The notes under the pieces: model-generated
The model's input: the letters and a program-made list of their open reading frames with translations, nothing else
What the model was told of the DNA's origin: nothing
The model's database searches: none
Shown: positions 18,517 to 29,303 of the stretch, in pieces
How positions within the stretch are numbered: position 1 is the first letter of the stretch
Layout of the letters: every line of letters begins with the position of its first letter
NCBI GenBank assembly: GCA_018402425.1
Contig: JAGYIZ010000006.1
Coordinates: 1-64,000 of the forward strand
DNA length: 64,000 bases
From: Candidatus Atribacteria bacterium
GTDB lineage: Bacteria > Atribacterota > Phoenicimicrobiia > Phoenicimicrobiales > Stramentimicrobiaceae
Direction: 5' to 3'
Made by a program: the position numbers and the translations under genes

Positions 18517-21057
18517 ATGAAAAGTCAAAAGAAAATAAATTTCTTTTTAAGAGAATATTTATATTAATTCCGGGTAGGAATTGTAATACTATTTTTCTTT
18601 AACAGCAATTCAGTCCATGGCAAATACAAGCCAAATCAATAAGCAATTAGATCAACCAAAGATTTTATCATAGAACGAGTTAAAGTTAATGCCAATATCC
18701 CCTCGCATCCTCTACCCCTAAATATTTCTTGAACTAGCAAATTATGAGGAAGTATTTAGAAAATTGCCCTTAGAAACAGAAGCAATAGAATTATTAAAAA
18801 AGAATGCCTTTATCGTGATTCCAACACCTCTTGATATTGCTGAACAGGAAATATATCTTGTTCCTCGGACGCAGCCAATCCCAAGGATGATTTCGTTGCT
18901 TATTATCAAGTATTAAAAATATAGATGTACCCATATTTATTACTTCAGATTCTCTGCTGCATTTTTACCATATTTTCTTGATACTACTTAATGCGCCTGA
19001 AAGAGATCTTTTCATCAGGATATCTGGGAAATCAGCAAGCAAGAATTATTTGAGACATCGTTGCAGGATTACTGGCAGACTGAAGGTGACAGGAAGCTGC
19101 CAGAGAAATCTGGCTTATCTTTCGGTGGCCCTAAACTTTTAAGACCTGAAAAAAGTCAGGTTATTAGTAATGAAACACTAAAAGAAGAATACTGTTCATG
19201 GAAATGGACTCAGAAATTTTGCGAAATGATGATAGCCGGAGTGAAAGATATTTTCGGTGAGCAAGCCAGTTATCAAAGGTTTCATGAAGAAGAATCTGAG
19301 CAGTATAATTTTAATGTTCCGGGAAACTGTCCGATTTGGTGCAGGCAGAATCGTTTATCGAAAAGCATGAAGGCTGGGAATATCGCCGATTTTTATTTAC
19401 CAGGAAGACTATTCTCAATATGTTCCCTGGGGGGTAATATACCAAATCAGAAAAGTTAAAAATTATTTTAAAAGCCTTAATGTGGTTTAAGAATGACTGC
19501 ATTAATTGAAGGCTCGCCATTCATCACCAGGAGAATCAATGTGCAGTGGTGGAGTAGAAGGAATTATCTCTGAATATGATGCCTGATACAGACCTTGCAG
19601 GTATTTTTACTGGCAGAGAAATTTGGTCAGTAGCCAGAATATCCAGAAACGATGGGAACTGTGGATTTCTACAGCATTGCCTCATTTATGGTGGGTTTTC
19701 AGATTGGGTCCCTATGAATACGGCGAAGTATTGCAAAGGGTATTTCTGAAGAAATGGCATAATAAATCCAGATAGATTAGCTGAAAAATATAACCAACTA
19801 AAAGAAGTGATTGGAAATTATCCCTATAATCCTAAGAGATTTACAGCGGATTAGGTGCCTGTGAATTACTAATGCCCCAACCACCACTTAATGAAAAAGA
19901 AATTCAAGACTTAAAAATGCAAGCCAGGGAACTTTAATCAAACAAAGGTTTTAGGATGATGGGACAAAGATTTACCCTTGATTCCTGGTTATTTTCAGAA
20001 ATTGTCTCTCCTTATAGCGGTGAGTATGACGGGACCAGACTGCCTTTGCCTACCGAGGATAAACCATTCACCTTCAGCTGGGATGATGATTATGAGGAAT
20101 TCAGGGATAACCGACCTTACCCGGGTTAAACCGAAGTGAAGCTTGCCCACCCCCGGCAAAACAGGGAAGTTCGGGGATTTCCACGGGTTAGACATCATGG
20201 CTTTGCTGGGTTCGGATAGAGCCTGGGAAATTTTGGAAAACCTTGGAGAGTACCCAGTATAGTGATTATGAAAAAGTTCTTCGAATTAAAAGATAATATT
20301 GATTCTTTCAGGCAGGAAGACTGGTTTAAAAATCTTTATCTGAATTGGCTTTATGTTTGAAATCATTACATGGTAAGATTGGTGCCGGTTAATGCACCTT
20401 TATGCAGACAACTGCCTGGCAGGATAAACAATTAAATAGTGCTCTGGCTTCTGGGCACAATTAAGACATGATCTTATACGTAAAACACACTATGGCTGAA
20501 AAAGGTGGAATATTCAGACCACGTAGGTTATGTGGAGCCGGTTCCTGAGTTTTATAGCAGGTTATTAAATCTAACCAATCTAACCCCTGAAGGCTTTAAA
20601 CAACTGATTCCCTCTCAGCAATTAGAGGGATATGAGGATTGAGGCAGGACTGGGAAGATTCACCGAAATTTTGGAAAGACTGCTCGAAATCACAAAAAGA
20701 ACTGGCAAATCAGCCATTGGAAGAAACAGATTATAACTTCATTGAAAATTTTGGCATATCGGGAAGTTTAATTGAACCGTATCCGAGAGATGTAGACCCT
20801 GGATGCATTGAAAACCGTTATGATTGCTGATGTTCATACTGAAGGAAATACCAGGAAAGTGCCAAAGAAAACCGGTTTATTAAGACCGCCGTTATTGCCT
20901 ATAAACTTCCCCAGGGTATATTTCGTGTTAGAATTGGTCCTGTTTTCAGTTATTATGAATTCAAGCAGCCTATGAGCGAGCGGTTAACTGATGAAGCCTG
21001 AGAGAATTCTGAAACCAATCCCCTGATGAACCGGAGGATTAGAAATTTTTCGGAATA
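18517..21057 (+). pseudogene. DUF3160 family protein, shattered
   Basis: Reading through many frameshifts on the plus strand restores most of a DUF3160 protein of ~800 residues. A start 'MKSQKKINFF' leads into a hydrophobic export signal ('GIVILFFFN'), followed by 'FITSDSLLHFYHIFLDTT', 'EDYSQYVPWG' with 'YTKSEKLK', 'MGQRFTLDSWLFSEIVSPY', 'PTEDKPFTFSWDDDYEEFRD', and near the end 'IGPVFSYYEFKQPMSERLTD'. Well over ten indels and stops are present. DUF3160 proteins are exported and of unknown function. The longest surviving open pieces are 19061-19459 and 20639-20830; neither is a gene. Confidence 0.8.
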
Positions 21058-21381
21058 GCATACAACTCTTTTAAGCAAATATTTATCTTAAAATATATGA
21101 GTTTTTCGTATTTGGGTACTTCTGCATATAGTGAAAATAAATTCAACAATTAAAAATCAACAAATTTCAAACCAAAGTTATAATATTTTTTTTGAAATAT
21201 AAATAAAAATCAGATTCATATTTTTATATAGATATACCAATCCCCTTCATTCTTTTAATGATCAAAGAATCAAAAACGCTTTTTTAATCTTCTAACTGTA
21301 AATTAACCTGATAAGGCATACTATATTAAAAATAATAATTATATTCTCTAAATTTAACTTTAAAAGCTCAAGATATAACTA
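21058..21381. other. AT-rich intergenic region
   Basis: I see no gene, hairpin or repeat in this stretch between the DUF3160 remnant and the convergent lipoprotein remnant. Confidence 0.5.
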
Positions 21382-21782
21382 TCAAGCGAGAGGAGTCCAA
21401 GTCAGTGGATATTCAGAAATATTTACAAAAACTTTGAAATCTCCTTTGTGAGGTCTCAATCTTTAGCGGTAGCGGTGACATGAAACATAATCCCAGTACC
21501 TTATTAATAACCCAGATGCATCTGATATTAAGGAATGCATATCTTGCTCATTACCGTTATTAAATCCAATCATTAATATCCCTGTATCACTTGAATCTAA
21601 ATGATATTCTACCTCTACGGTAAAATTCTGTACTTTGCCCATCTTACTAGGCCGGAAGAAGGTGCATTTGTAATTTCAACAAAGTCTTCTTCTACAATCG
21701 AAATAGCCGGGGTTCCATTACAGCCTGCTAAAAACAAAACAAATACCAAAATGAAAATAATACAAAACAATTTCTTATTCAT
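21382..21782 (-). pseudogene. Small exported lipoprotein, frameshifted
   Basis: A strong ribosome-binding site ('aaggaggg') precedes the ATG at 21780-21782. The first 57 codons encode a lipoprotein signal ending in 'LFLAGC' and a short mature part. A frameshift near 21625 stops it; the next frames continue 'VEYHLDSSDTGILMIGFNN' and end 'VFVNISEYPLTWTPLA' at 21382. The family is unknown. Membrane-anchored lipoprotein is inferred from the lipobox only. Confidence 0.6.
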
Positions 21783-22619
21783 TCTACGAAACCCTCCTTA
21801 AAATATATTTACTTAATTATAGAAATTTAATAAAGCGAATTCAAGCTAATTCCTTTGAATCTCCAACTATCTGTAAATTAGATGACTAGATGAACCAAAT
21901 TCTGTTGAAAACATATTTCCTCAAAATATTCTTATCAAAACCTGCAGGTATTTAAATCTTGTAATTTGGTCCTGGCGGATTTTTGTCCTGGTGGCTCTGA
22001 GCTACCCTGCAAGCACATTAATACTAAAGCAAGCAATGCTACTGCTAAGAATTTTCTTGCTGGCCTTGTTGGCTTTAGCTAATATATATTTGACTTACAG
22101 GTTTTTTGTGTGTGCATTCTATGTCTATTTTTTTTTTAAATACTTCAGAATTTATATAAATTTATATTGTAAGGTATATATATTTCAAGTAAATATAAAG
22201 ATCTGTACAAAATTTAAACCATTAAAAGCGTTTCTTATCTTTTTAAGGCAAATTAGTTTGCTATCTTCGTTGCACATCTATAGATCTTTATAACAGGTTC
22301 TCCTGGTAGATAGAAAGCTTTTCCTTAGTTTATTATTATAAACTGATTTGTTGTTATCATCATAGAACATTTCAGATTGGTTTACTTTTAATTTCCTGCC
22401 AACAAGTTTAGTTTGAACTTCACATTTGACATTATCTTAATGAAATACAAATGTGAAGATCTGACCCCTTCTGTTAGCAAAGATTACTTTTTTACTCATA
22501 ATAAACTTCCTAAAATTAATTTTAACGAATTATGATTTATTTATTGCTATCTACTCGATATTTAGCAATTGTAAAAATCCTGTTCAAACACCTCATAATT
22601 AGATAAGATATAACCAAAG
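21783..22619. other. Intergenic region with a lipoprotein-signal fragment and degenerate hairpin
   Basis: On the reverse strand at ~21995-22085 a fragment 'RKFLAVALLALVLMCLQGS' resembles a lipoprotein signal with the rest lost. At 22413-22468 the arms 'cttcacatttgacat' and 'aaatgtgaagatctgacc' form a degenerate copy of the 15181-15240 hairpin. Otherwise AT-rich and featureless. Confidence 0.45.
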
Positions 22620-23425
22620 TGTGAAGTGTAAATGATTTATACAATCTAAAATACTATCGAATGATTGGTTATAGTATTGATAGACAGAAGAGTATGCATA
22701 ATAGTCTCCCATGTCATAAACAACAATGGCATGACTTTGCCATTTGTCCATTCATTGCCCGCATAGTTACATTCATAGCCTAAAATGAGCAATATTTGGC
22801 AAGGTAAATACCGCATGATCGCCACAGTCTCCCTTTTTTGATAAATAGTTTGATAAGGAAATGTAATCATTAAATATCTTGTAATTAAAATGTTTCTCCA
22901 TATACTGGCATATTTTTCTGGGTTGTTCATTTGGTACACACCAGATTGACAAATTGGAGTCATCCTGATAAAGCCCCATTCCAGGAATAGTGGGAGAAAA
23001 AGAGTCTTCTGCTTGAGGATTATAGAATAATCAGTAGATAGCTGTGGACAATATTTTGATCTATGATATGTTTTGGTACGAATTTTTACTTACCCATTAA
23101 TATATTTCCATTATGTGATTCGCTTGAATTGGAAAAATAATCCCAGTGTAATTCGATTTCCATCAAAGGAATTGGTTATTTTGTAATTTTGCACTCAAAA
23201 TATAATCTTCCGGATGATCTGGGTTAATTTATACCAGACATGAACATAAAGATTACCGCCAGAGTAATATTTCAACTTTGAAAGCCTGGTCGGACTGATA
23301 GCTTCCCAATCACCTATAAATATTTCAGCTTCTAATGGAATATTTGTGAGGGATATTCCATGACAGTCATTAAAAAGAAAGAGCAAATCAAAATAAGATT
23401 AAAAAAAATTACATTTATTATCCAT
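22620..23425 (-). pseudogene. Unrecognised protein with transglutaminase-like Cys motif, frameshifted
   Basis: Reverse-strand pieces across frames form one damaged gene starting near 23425. An N-terminal part contains 'IFIGDWEAISPTRLSKLKYY' and 'HVWYKINPDHPEDYILSAK'. A C-terminal part has 'ISLSNYLSKKGDCGDHAVF' and, after a shift, 'GYECNYAGNEW', ending in a stretch with a His. 'K-G-D-C-G-D-H-A' resembles the active-site Cys segment of transglutaminase-like/papain-fold peptidases, but the match is short. At least four lesions. I do not recognise the family with confidence. Confidence 0.4.
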
Positions 23426-23716
23426 TTGCTTCTACTTTTCTTTTCTTAGAAAATATCTTAGAAAATAATGTATATCTCATAGTATCTGGTAATCGTGGGA
23501 AGTAATTTTATTATTATTCAATATAAGAAATATAATAAAATATTACAAAATCTAGCTTATTCGTTAAATTAAAATTACCAAAATAATCAGTTGCTGTCAA
23601 AACTTTATTAAATCTTATCATCTTTTCACTATTTTTATTTATAGGAACAGAAAATAGAAACATGATACTATTCGAGATACTAATTTATTATATTTCTGGA
23701 GAAATCTGCTTGCTCT
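23426..23716. other. AT-rich intergenic region
   Basis: No gene or repeat seen; very AT-rich, downstream of the VapC remnant. Confidence 0.4.
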
Positions 23717-24111
23717 TTAAAGAGCTGGATTTTTGGCAATCATTTCGTAATAATGATCGGCATGAAAAATAGTTAAATCATAATATGTCGCTAAAGAAGC
23801 AATACAAAGGTCAACAGTTGGCACGGTGATTCCTTTTCTTCTTAGGTTATAAGCTAATTGCGCACCTGTGTTCCAAACTTCTTTATTAGTCTCCAAATAA
23901 TGAAGGGCATTCATCTCTTCAGCTATTATGTTGTATTCTTTATTATTTTTAGCTCCCTGTAAGATTTCAATCATTATCAATCCACAAGTTGCAACCAAGT
24001 CTTTCTCCAGCAAATCCCCCACTAATTCTTTTATAGTTGCTGAGCAATTGTGTTTTAGGCTAAAATCCATAGGGAGGAATCAAGAAGGAACCAGGTTATT
24101 TTATTACTCAT
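23717..24111 (-). pseudogene. VapC-type PIN-domain toxin, 5' frameshift
   Basis: The start at 24109-24111 gives 'MSNKITWFLLDSSLWILA', which carries the first PIN-domain Asp of the 'D-S-S-x-W/I' motif. A single-base shift after it stops the frame. The next frame (from 24070) encodes the remaining PIN domain: 'CGLIMIEILQGAKN' with the conserved Glu, 'TVPTVDLCIASLA' with the third acidic residue, and 'TIFHADHYYEMIA'. The metal-binding Asp in the first strand is thus separated from the rest, so the RNase should be inactive. Start ATG overlaps the VapB stop (ATGA). Confidence 0.75.
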
Positions 24112-24312
24112 CTTCTCTGCCCTTTCAAGGTCCTTAAATCAATAGTTAAATCATAATTCCCTAAACGGGTTTTTTTAAATTTTTAACCGCATTCTTCTAC
24201 TGAGATTCTTTTAAAGACAAATTAATTAATTCTCTCTTATAATGCACTTGAGATATCTTTATCGTTCTTCTAAGAGTTCTTTATCTATGTCTACTGTTGT
24301 TCTATAATGCAC
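24108..24312 (-). pseudogene. VapB-type antitoxin, frameshifted
   Basis: Start is probably the GTG at 24310-24312 ('HYRTTVDIDKELLEE', a ribbon-helix-helix opening). After a frameshift the helix 'RELINLSLKES' and then the tail 'TRLGNYDLTIDLRTLKGQRR' follow, ending in a TGA that overlaps the VapC start. At least two lesions. Together with VapC this is a dead type II toxin-antitoxin pair. Confidence 0.6.
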
Positions 24313-24517
24313 CACCTCTATGCATAAAATATCATCATTTTTTATGCCTGTCAAGAAACATAGGTATAACTGAAAGAAAATAAGTTTTTAGTTTTTTGTT
24401 TTTAGTTTTTTGACAAAAACAGTATGCAGTATCTATTTTATTGTCTCGGGATAAATACTAACGACCAAAGACTAATTTGGACTCGATACTACACACTCGA
24501 TACACGATACTGTTTCC
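24313..24517. repeat. Composite-repeat fragment
   Basis: Contains the reverse orientation of the repeat blocks: 'tttttagttttttgttttta', 'actaacgaccaaagactaa' and 'ctcgatacacgatactg' at ~24380-24515. Confidence 0.5.
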
Positions 24518-25492
24518 CTACCTTATCGCCTGATACCCCAGTGACCATTTACCACAACGATCTCCCCAACGGGCAATTATTTCTCCGTCAACCTTGATTT
24601 CAATCACTTCACAATGATTAGGACATCCGTCACATTCAAATCCGCTGGTTTGATAATCCTTATCAACTAATTCAAGACCGTAAAAAGCAGATTGACGGGG
24701 ATTTTGCTCCATCTCTTCCTTGGCCAATAGTGCTGCACCAATGGCACCCATTACCCGGTAATATTCCGGAACAATGATTTCATGACCTGTCTCTTTTTGA
24801 AAACTTTTCTTAATTCCGGAATTGGCTGCCACTCCACCCTGAAAGAAGATAGGAGGTGCTATCTTCTTACCCTTGCCTACATTATTGAGATAATTGCGTA
24901 CCATTGCCTCGCATAAACCGGCAATAATCTCTTCTTCTTTATAGCCCATCTGCTGTTTATGAACCATATCCGACTCGGCAAAGACGGTGCATCTACCGGC
25001 TATTCTTACTGAATTTTGTGCACGCAGGGCATAATCTCCAAATTCTTCTATTGGAATACCTAAGCGAGAGGCCTGATGATCAAGAAAGGAACCGGTACCT
25101 GCTGCGCAAATCGTATTCATGGCGAAATCAACGACCACTCCGTTTTGCAAAATAATAATCTTAGAATCCTGTCCGCCTATTTCAAAAATAGTCCGAACAT
25201 CCGGATTAATATAAAGAGCTGCAACAGCATGAGCAGTAATTTCATTTTTAACAACATCTGCGCCAGCCATAGCGCCGGCCAGAACTCTTCCGCTGCCGGT
25301 TGTTCCAACACCTATTACTTCCAGAGAAATTCCTTGATTCTCTTCCTTTATAATAGAAAGGCCTTTTTTGATCATCTTGATAGGCTGGCCTTGAGTACGC
25401 AGATAAACATCACTTACCACATTATTATATTCATCTAATAAAACAAGGTCAGTGCTTACCGCACCTACGTCAATCCCTAAAAATGTTTTCAT
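24518..25492 (-). CDS. Acyl-CoA dehydratase activase (HgdC/BcrAD-BadFG-type ATPase)
   Basis: A 324-residue ASKHA-fold ATPase that in known systems injects an electron, with ATP hydrolysis, into 2-hydroxyacyl-CoA dehydratases or benzoyl-CoA reductases. Visible: 'GIDVGAVSTDLVLLD' phosphate-1 loop, 'EIGGQDSKII' (104-113), and the two Cys that bridge the dimer's [4Fe-4S] cluster, Cys129 in 'ICAAGTGSF' and Cys168 in 'GRCTVFAESD'. 'QGGVAANSGI' is the adenosine motif. Unlike plain HgdC it has a C-terminal extension with Cys287, Cys290 and Cys294 ('CDGCPNHC'), as in the fused activase/DUF2229 proteins. Its start overlaps the upstream gene by 4 bases; last gene of a three-gene operon. Confidence 0.85.
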   Translation of the reverse strand: MKTFLGIDVGAVSTDLVLLDEYNNVVSDVYLRTQGQPIKMIKKGLSIIKEENQGISLEVIGVGTTGSGRVLAGAMAGADVVKNEITAHAVAALYINPDVRTIFEIGGQDSKIIILQNGVVVDFAMNTICAAGTGSFLDHQASRLGIPIEEFGDYALRAQNSVRIAGRCTVFAESDMVHKQQMGYKEEEIIAGLCEAMVRNYLNNVGKGKKIAPPIFFQGGVAANSGIKKSFQKETGHEIIVPEYYRVMGAIGAALLAKEEMEQNPRQSAFYGLELVDKDYQTSGFECDGCPNHCEVIEIKVDGEIIARWGDRCGKWSLGYQAIR

Positions 25493-26589
25493 GATACGTT
25501 AACCCTCTTTCTTCTCATCTTTAGTAAATCAATAAAGGCTTCGATACGAGTATTAAGGCCTTCTTCCCCTGTCTGCTCGTCATATGTTAAAGTCAAAGTA
25601 GGAAAGTCTAAATCCTCACTTACTTTTTTCAAAATAGTCTCGGCTACGATTTCCGGCATACAGGTAAAAGGCACCACCTGGATTGCGCCATCTAATCCTT
25701 CTTGATGAGCCAGGACTACATTCCCCACACTAGTTTGACCTTCACCGCCTACCGAATGGGCTAGATACTGGTAAGCTGCCTGTTCAATATCTTTTTCTTC
25801 CTTAAAGCTTTCTTTAAAGATATGTAATTTCATAATAGGAGCAATCCAGGCTTCGATGGAATTTTTCCGAACTACCTCTACCCCCAAATAACCCAGTTTT
25901 TCTTCCAGATGATGGTTGACAAAAGGTTCCAGTGATACATAAAATTCTCCCACCAGAGCAACCCGGATAAGATTTTGCATATGAGGATTTGTAGCTTCAG
26001 CAAACTTTTCCATTGTTTCTTTTCTAATTTGCTCTAAAGTATTTATATCTTTAGCTTGCTTTATTTCTCTGATACTTTTCAATAGTATTCTGGAAGCTGC
26101 TCCTTTTTTCTTTTCTCTGGGTCGAACCTGTAAGACTTTATTCTCTAATTCTTCGGTCAGCAGAATTTGCTGCCAGGCAAATCGTAATTGTTTTACCATG
26201 TATAACCAGCTTTTCCCGTTACGTAAAATGTTGATGTTTTTCCACAAGGTTCTTATGCCTTCTTTTCTGGGAAGTTCGAAAATCAGCATTCTAAAGTTAT
26301 AGCCTAAATCCAGCAGTACATCTCGTTGGACCTGAGCATAGTAACCAAAACGGCATGGTCCCCATCCACCGGCCATTATAAGGCCTTCTGCTCCCAGATC
26401 TATAGCCTCTATCATATTACCAAGGGCTATCTTCAATGGTAAACAGCAATATTCAGGAGAATATTTTACTCCCAGATCCATAGTTCTTTTACTATTGGGA
26501 GGCGCTTCAACCAGTTCATGTCCCATGTCTGTTAGAATAGTATTATTAATCACTTCAATGTTACCAAGACGGGGTAAGGCCAATTTCAT
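25489..26589 (-). CDS. DUF2229-type acyl-CoA dehydratase activase-related protein
   Basis: A 366-residue protein similar to the dehydratase-like half of giant activase fusions. The first ~120 residues hold 'CCLPLKIALGN' and 'GGWGPCRFGYY', Cys-containing loops related to the HgdB/DUF2229 cluster-binding fold. 'FYVSLEPFVNHHLEEKLGYL' and 'TCMPEIVAETIL' follow, then 'YDEQTGEEGLNTRIEAFIDL', a signature also at the end of the neighbouring upstream gene. Overlaps its neighbours by 4 and 29 bases, so tight co-translation is likely. No HgdA/HgdB dehydratase is in the window; the real substrate is unknown. Confidence 0.75.
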   Translation of the reverse strand: MKLALPRLGNIEVINNTILTDMGHELVEAPPNSKRTMDLGVKYSPEYCCLPLKIALGNMIEAIDLGAEGLIMAGGWGPCRFGYYAQVQRDVLLDLGYNFRMLIFELPRKEGIRTLWKNINILRNGKSWLYMVKQLRFAWQQILLTEELENKVLQVRPREKKKGAASRILLKSIREIKQAKDINTLEQIRKETMEKFAEATNPHMQNLIRVALVGEFYVSLEPFVNHHLEEKLGYLGVEVVRKNSIEAWIAPIMKLHIFKESFKEEKDIEQAAYQYLAHSVGGEGQTSVGNVVLAHQEGLDGAIQVVPFTCMPEIVAETILKKVSEDLDFPTLTLTYDEQTGEEGLNTRIEAFIDLLKMRRKRVNVS

Positions 26590-27562
26590 ATCTCTTTTTC
26601 CTCCTAATCATATCAAGAAATGCCTCAATACGAGTATTGATACCGGCTTCCCCGGAATGTTCATCAAAAACAAATTCAGTATACGAAACATCCGGATATT
26701 TCTGGCTTTGATGATGAATAAGTTCACCAACCATTGAATCCTCCCCACATTCAAATGAGGTCAAATGTATTATTCCATCTACTTTCTTTTCAAAATAATA
26801 AAAAGCGGCACCCACTACTTTCCTGGAAAGACTCCAGAAAATAGGTTTATATAATTTTTTTAATTGTTTTTTGATAATAGCAGGATGAACTATTTCCGGT
26901 GTTAATACATTAACATTCATCTTTTTTAGCTTATTTATCAAATCCATATTAACATAGGAATCATTGGTCAAATAATTATGACCCAGTACAGCAATATTGA
27001 CAGGTATTTCAATATCCTTTCGAGGCTTTTTTGGTATATTATTTTGTATAGAAGATTTAAAAAGTAGATTTGGTTCTAAAATATTTGCCAGATAATTTTG
27101 TTGAAAAATTTTCCAGGAATCAGAAAAAGCTCTGGAAATCTCTGATGAATTATCCGTAATAAGCTTGCCCACCTCCATCAAACTGTTTTTCCAGGTACCA
27201 TAGGACTGGCGGACGTCAATAATTGGAGTTAATTGAGTTGGCAAATTCTGCAAAGAACTCCTTACCATATCCGGTAATCCAATCATTTTGGGACAAAAAA
27301 AGGCTCCTCTTTCAATACATACCATCCTTGGAATCAAGATATAGTCTACCTGCTCGGATAGGCTTAACACATGGCCATAAAAAATCTTAACCGGCAGGCA
27401 TACTTCGCTTAAAGCCGAACGAATCCCTAAATCTAATATTTTTTTGTTAGTTGGCTGGGATAGAATAACTTCTGCACCCAGGCGGGTTAAGAATTCTTTC
27501 CAAAGAGGATAATATTCATAAAAATAGAGTGCATAGGGTATACCAATTTTCTTTTTTTGCAT
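26561..27562 (-). CDS. DUF2229-type acyl-CoA dehydratase activase-related protein (paralogue)
   Basis: First gene of the activase operon, ~333 residues. The opening 'KKIGIPYALYFYEYYPLWKEF' is the classic start of DUF2229. 'SEVCLPVKIFYGH' and 'CIERGAFFCPKMIGLPDM' supply Cys residues likely to hold an Fe-S cluster. It ends 'FDEHSGEAGINTRIEAFLDM', parallel to the downstream gene. I use the ATG at 27560-27562; a GTG four codons upstream (27572-27574) is possible. In many anaerobes these parts form one ~1400-residue protein; here they are three separate genes. Confidence 0.75.
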   Translation of the reverse strand: MQKKKIGIPYALYFYEYYPLWKEFLTRLGAEVILSQPTNKKILDLGIRSALSEVCLPVKIFYGHVLSLSEQVDYILIPRMVCIERGAFFCPKMIGLPDMVRSSLQNLPTQLTPIIDVRQSYGTWKNSLMEVGKLITDNSSEISRAFSDSWKIFQQNYLANILEPNLLFKSSIQNNIPKKPRKDIEIPVNIAVLGHNYLTNDSYVNMDLINKLKKMNVNVLTPEIVHPAIIKKQLKKLYKPIFWSLSRKVVGAAFYYFEKKVDGIIHLTSFECGEDSMVGELIHHQSQKYPDVSYTEFVFDEHSGEAGINTRIEAFLDMIRRKKRYEIGLTPSW

Positions 27563-27662
27563 TTTTGATATCACTTTCTAATTCATTCTAAACTCTTAAT
27601 TATTTTAATAAAATATAGCTTCATACACAATGATAATCATAATAATATTTAACTCAAGATGG

Positions 27663-28146
27663 TTAATCAGGCTGACTTATCATAGGAACAAACATAACCC
27701 CGGTAATTCCTTCGGAAACTCTCTTTCCCTCAAGCATATAAATTTTCAGCAGAGTTTGTACCATCCAGACACCTCCAACCGGAATAACCATCCTTCCATG
27801 CTCTGGATGTAACTGCTCTAATAAAGGGGGAAGACATAGTCTTAAAATGGAGTATTATCATAACCTAATTGTTTTAGTAAATCCTGCGCTTGCAGGGATA
27901 ATGATTCATATATTTCAATAGAGAGACTTGTCTGCAATGGCCAGAGAAGGCTTGGCATCCAGAGCCTGTTCCAATTCCTCCAGGACCTTTTATCTCCATT
28001 TAATTCCAGTAATTGGGTCATCTAATTTCTTTGCCATTTTTGCTCCTGGATTCAGATACCAACTGGCCATTAGCCATGGTTTCTGTCTCACTACAGCTCT
28101 AATAAAAACTGCATCAAATACTATTTATATCTTTCTGTACTTTCAT
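27663..28146 (-). pseudogene. Degenerate reading, C-terminus resembles isoaspartyl methyltransferase
   Basis: Across frames the reverse strand ends in 'LLEQLHPEHGRMVIPVGGVW', then 'VSEGITGVMFVPMI', which resembles the C-terminal strands of protein-L-isoaspartate O-methyltransferases. Upstream pieces such as 'RQKPWLMASWYLNPGAK' and 'EELEQALDAKPSLAIADKS' are not recognised and may belong to another gene. Many stops. An intact pcm is present at 36854. Confidence 0.35.
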
Positions 28147-29303
28147 AAGTAGTCCTTATACCAATAAATGTTGAATTCTTTATATATTTTTTTTTCAAGA
28201 TAGACAAACTCAATTTGTCTAATTTTACCATTTTACCCCCTTGTTGTTTTAAACCTATTTATTTAATAAAATTTATAAATTTGTCTAATATTTTACTGAA
28301 ATTCACTGGCAATATAAAGGTGAAGAAGGCAGGATAAATGACCAATTATTTAAAAATAATTTTAGAGGTAATCATGGCTACTGTAAAACTGATCTAAAGC
28401 TAAACAGGGAGACAAAAAAGGCATGACTCATTTGACAAACAATTTATTCCACTATTGAAAAACAGGCAGGATTTTCCAGTCAGATGGTCTAAATATGAAG
28501 ATGCCTTATCAACAGGCTGCACTTACTTATTTGCTTCCAGGTGGCCTATCATAAAGAGCTCCCACCGGTTCACACTTGCCGGATATATAAAGAAAAGGAT
28601 TAAGTGACTGTGGGGGTATTGGAGAAAGCAAAAACAGTATCGAGATATCATATGTAGTAGACTGGGTATCAAAAGACAATCACAAACTCTCCCAAAAGAG
28701 ACCCATATTTATAAAATTATCTTTTGTACTTCCCCTCTCTCGGAGGAGAGGGTTAGGTGAGGGAGAAAAATCTATAATATATTTAATTTACTCCTCACCC
28801 CCACCTTAACTTCCCCCAAGGGGAGGGGAAATTAGATGAGTCAACCTTTCAAGGGAGGTCACATTTCCTCTCCCTCGGGAGGGAGAGGCTAGGGGTGAGG
28901 GGAGGAAACACAGAAGGTAATTGTGGAGAAATAGTGCTTCAGTTTTAAAATACATTAATACATTATTAATGGGAAATAAGGAATAAGAATTCTACTTATA
29001 ATCTTACATTATTGCATTTATCCATCCTTGCTAAAATATATAAATTGACAGCAATCTAAACTAAAACTAAGAATAAAACAAAAAACTAATTTATGGGGTG
29101 AAATGTCAGAAAATAAGAACTGAAATCACTTAAGAAGCATAGATATTCAGCAGCAATCAATCAACCAACTGTAGATAGTACCATTATACCTCTACTACTG
29201 AGGTATATGGATGCAGAAATAGCAAAATGCTAAGTCTATCATAACAGGTTGTTAATTATCGGTGCAAAAAGGCATGATAATAAAAGAATAAGCCAATCAT
29301 GTA
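28147..29303. repeat. Long gene-free region with several repeats
   Basis: Bases 28660-28766 are a shortened copy of the ~130-bp dispersed repeat. C-rich palindromic units follow at ~28795-28830 and 28865-28905 ('cctctccctcgggaggg' type). Bases 28320-28620 show no intact gene, although the plus strand has a short in-frame scrap 'DALSTGCTYLFASRWPII' of unknown origin. Bases 28920-29303 are AT-rich with nothing recognisable. Confidence 0.5.

Noticed and set aside
22646-22979. Two overlapping short reverse frames taken as separate genes
   Set aside because: They are successive frames of one frameshifted gene with the GDCGDHA motif, treated as a single pseudogene.
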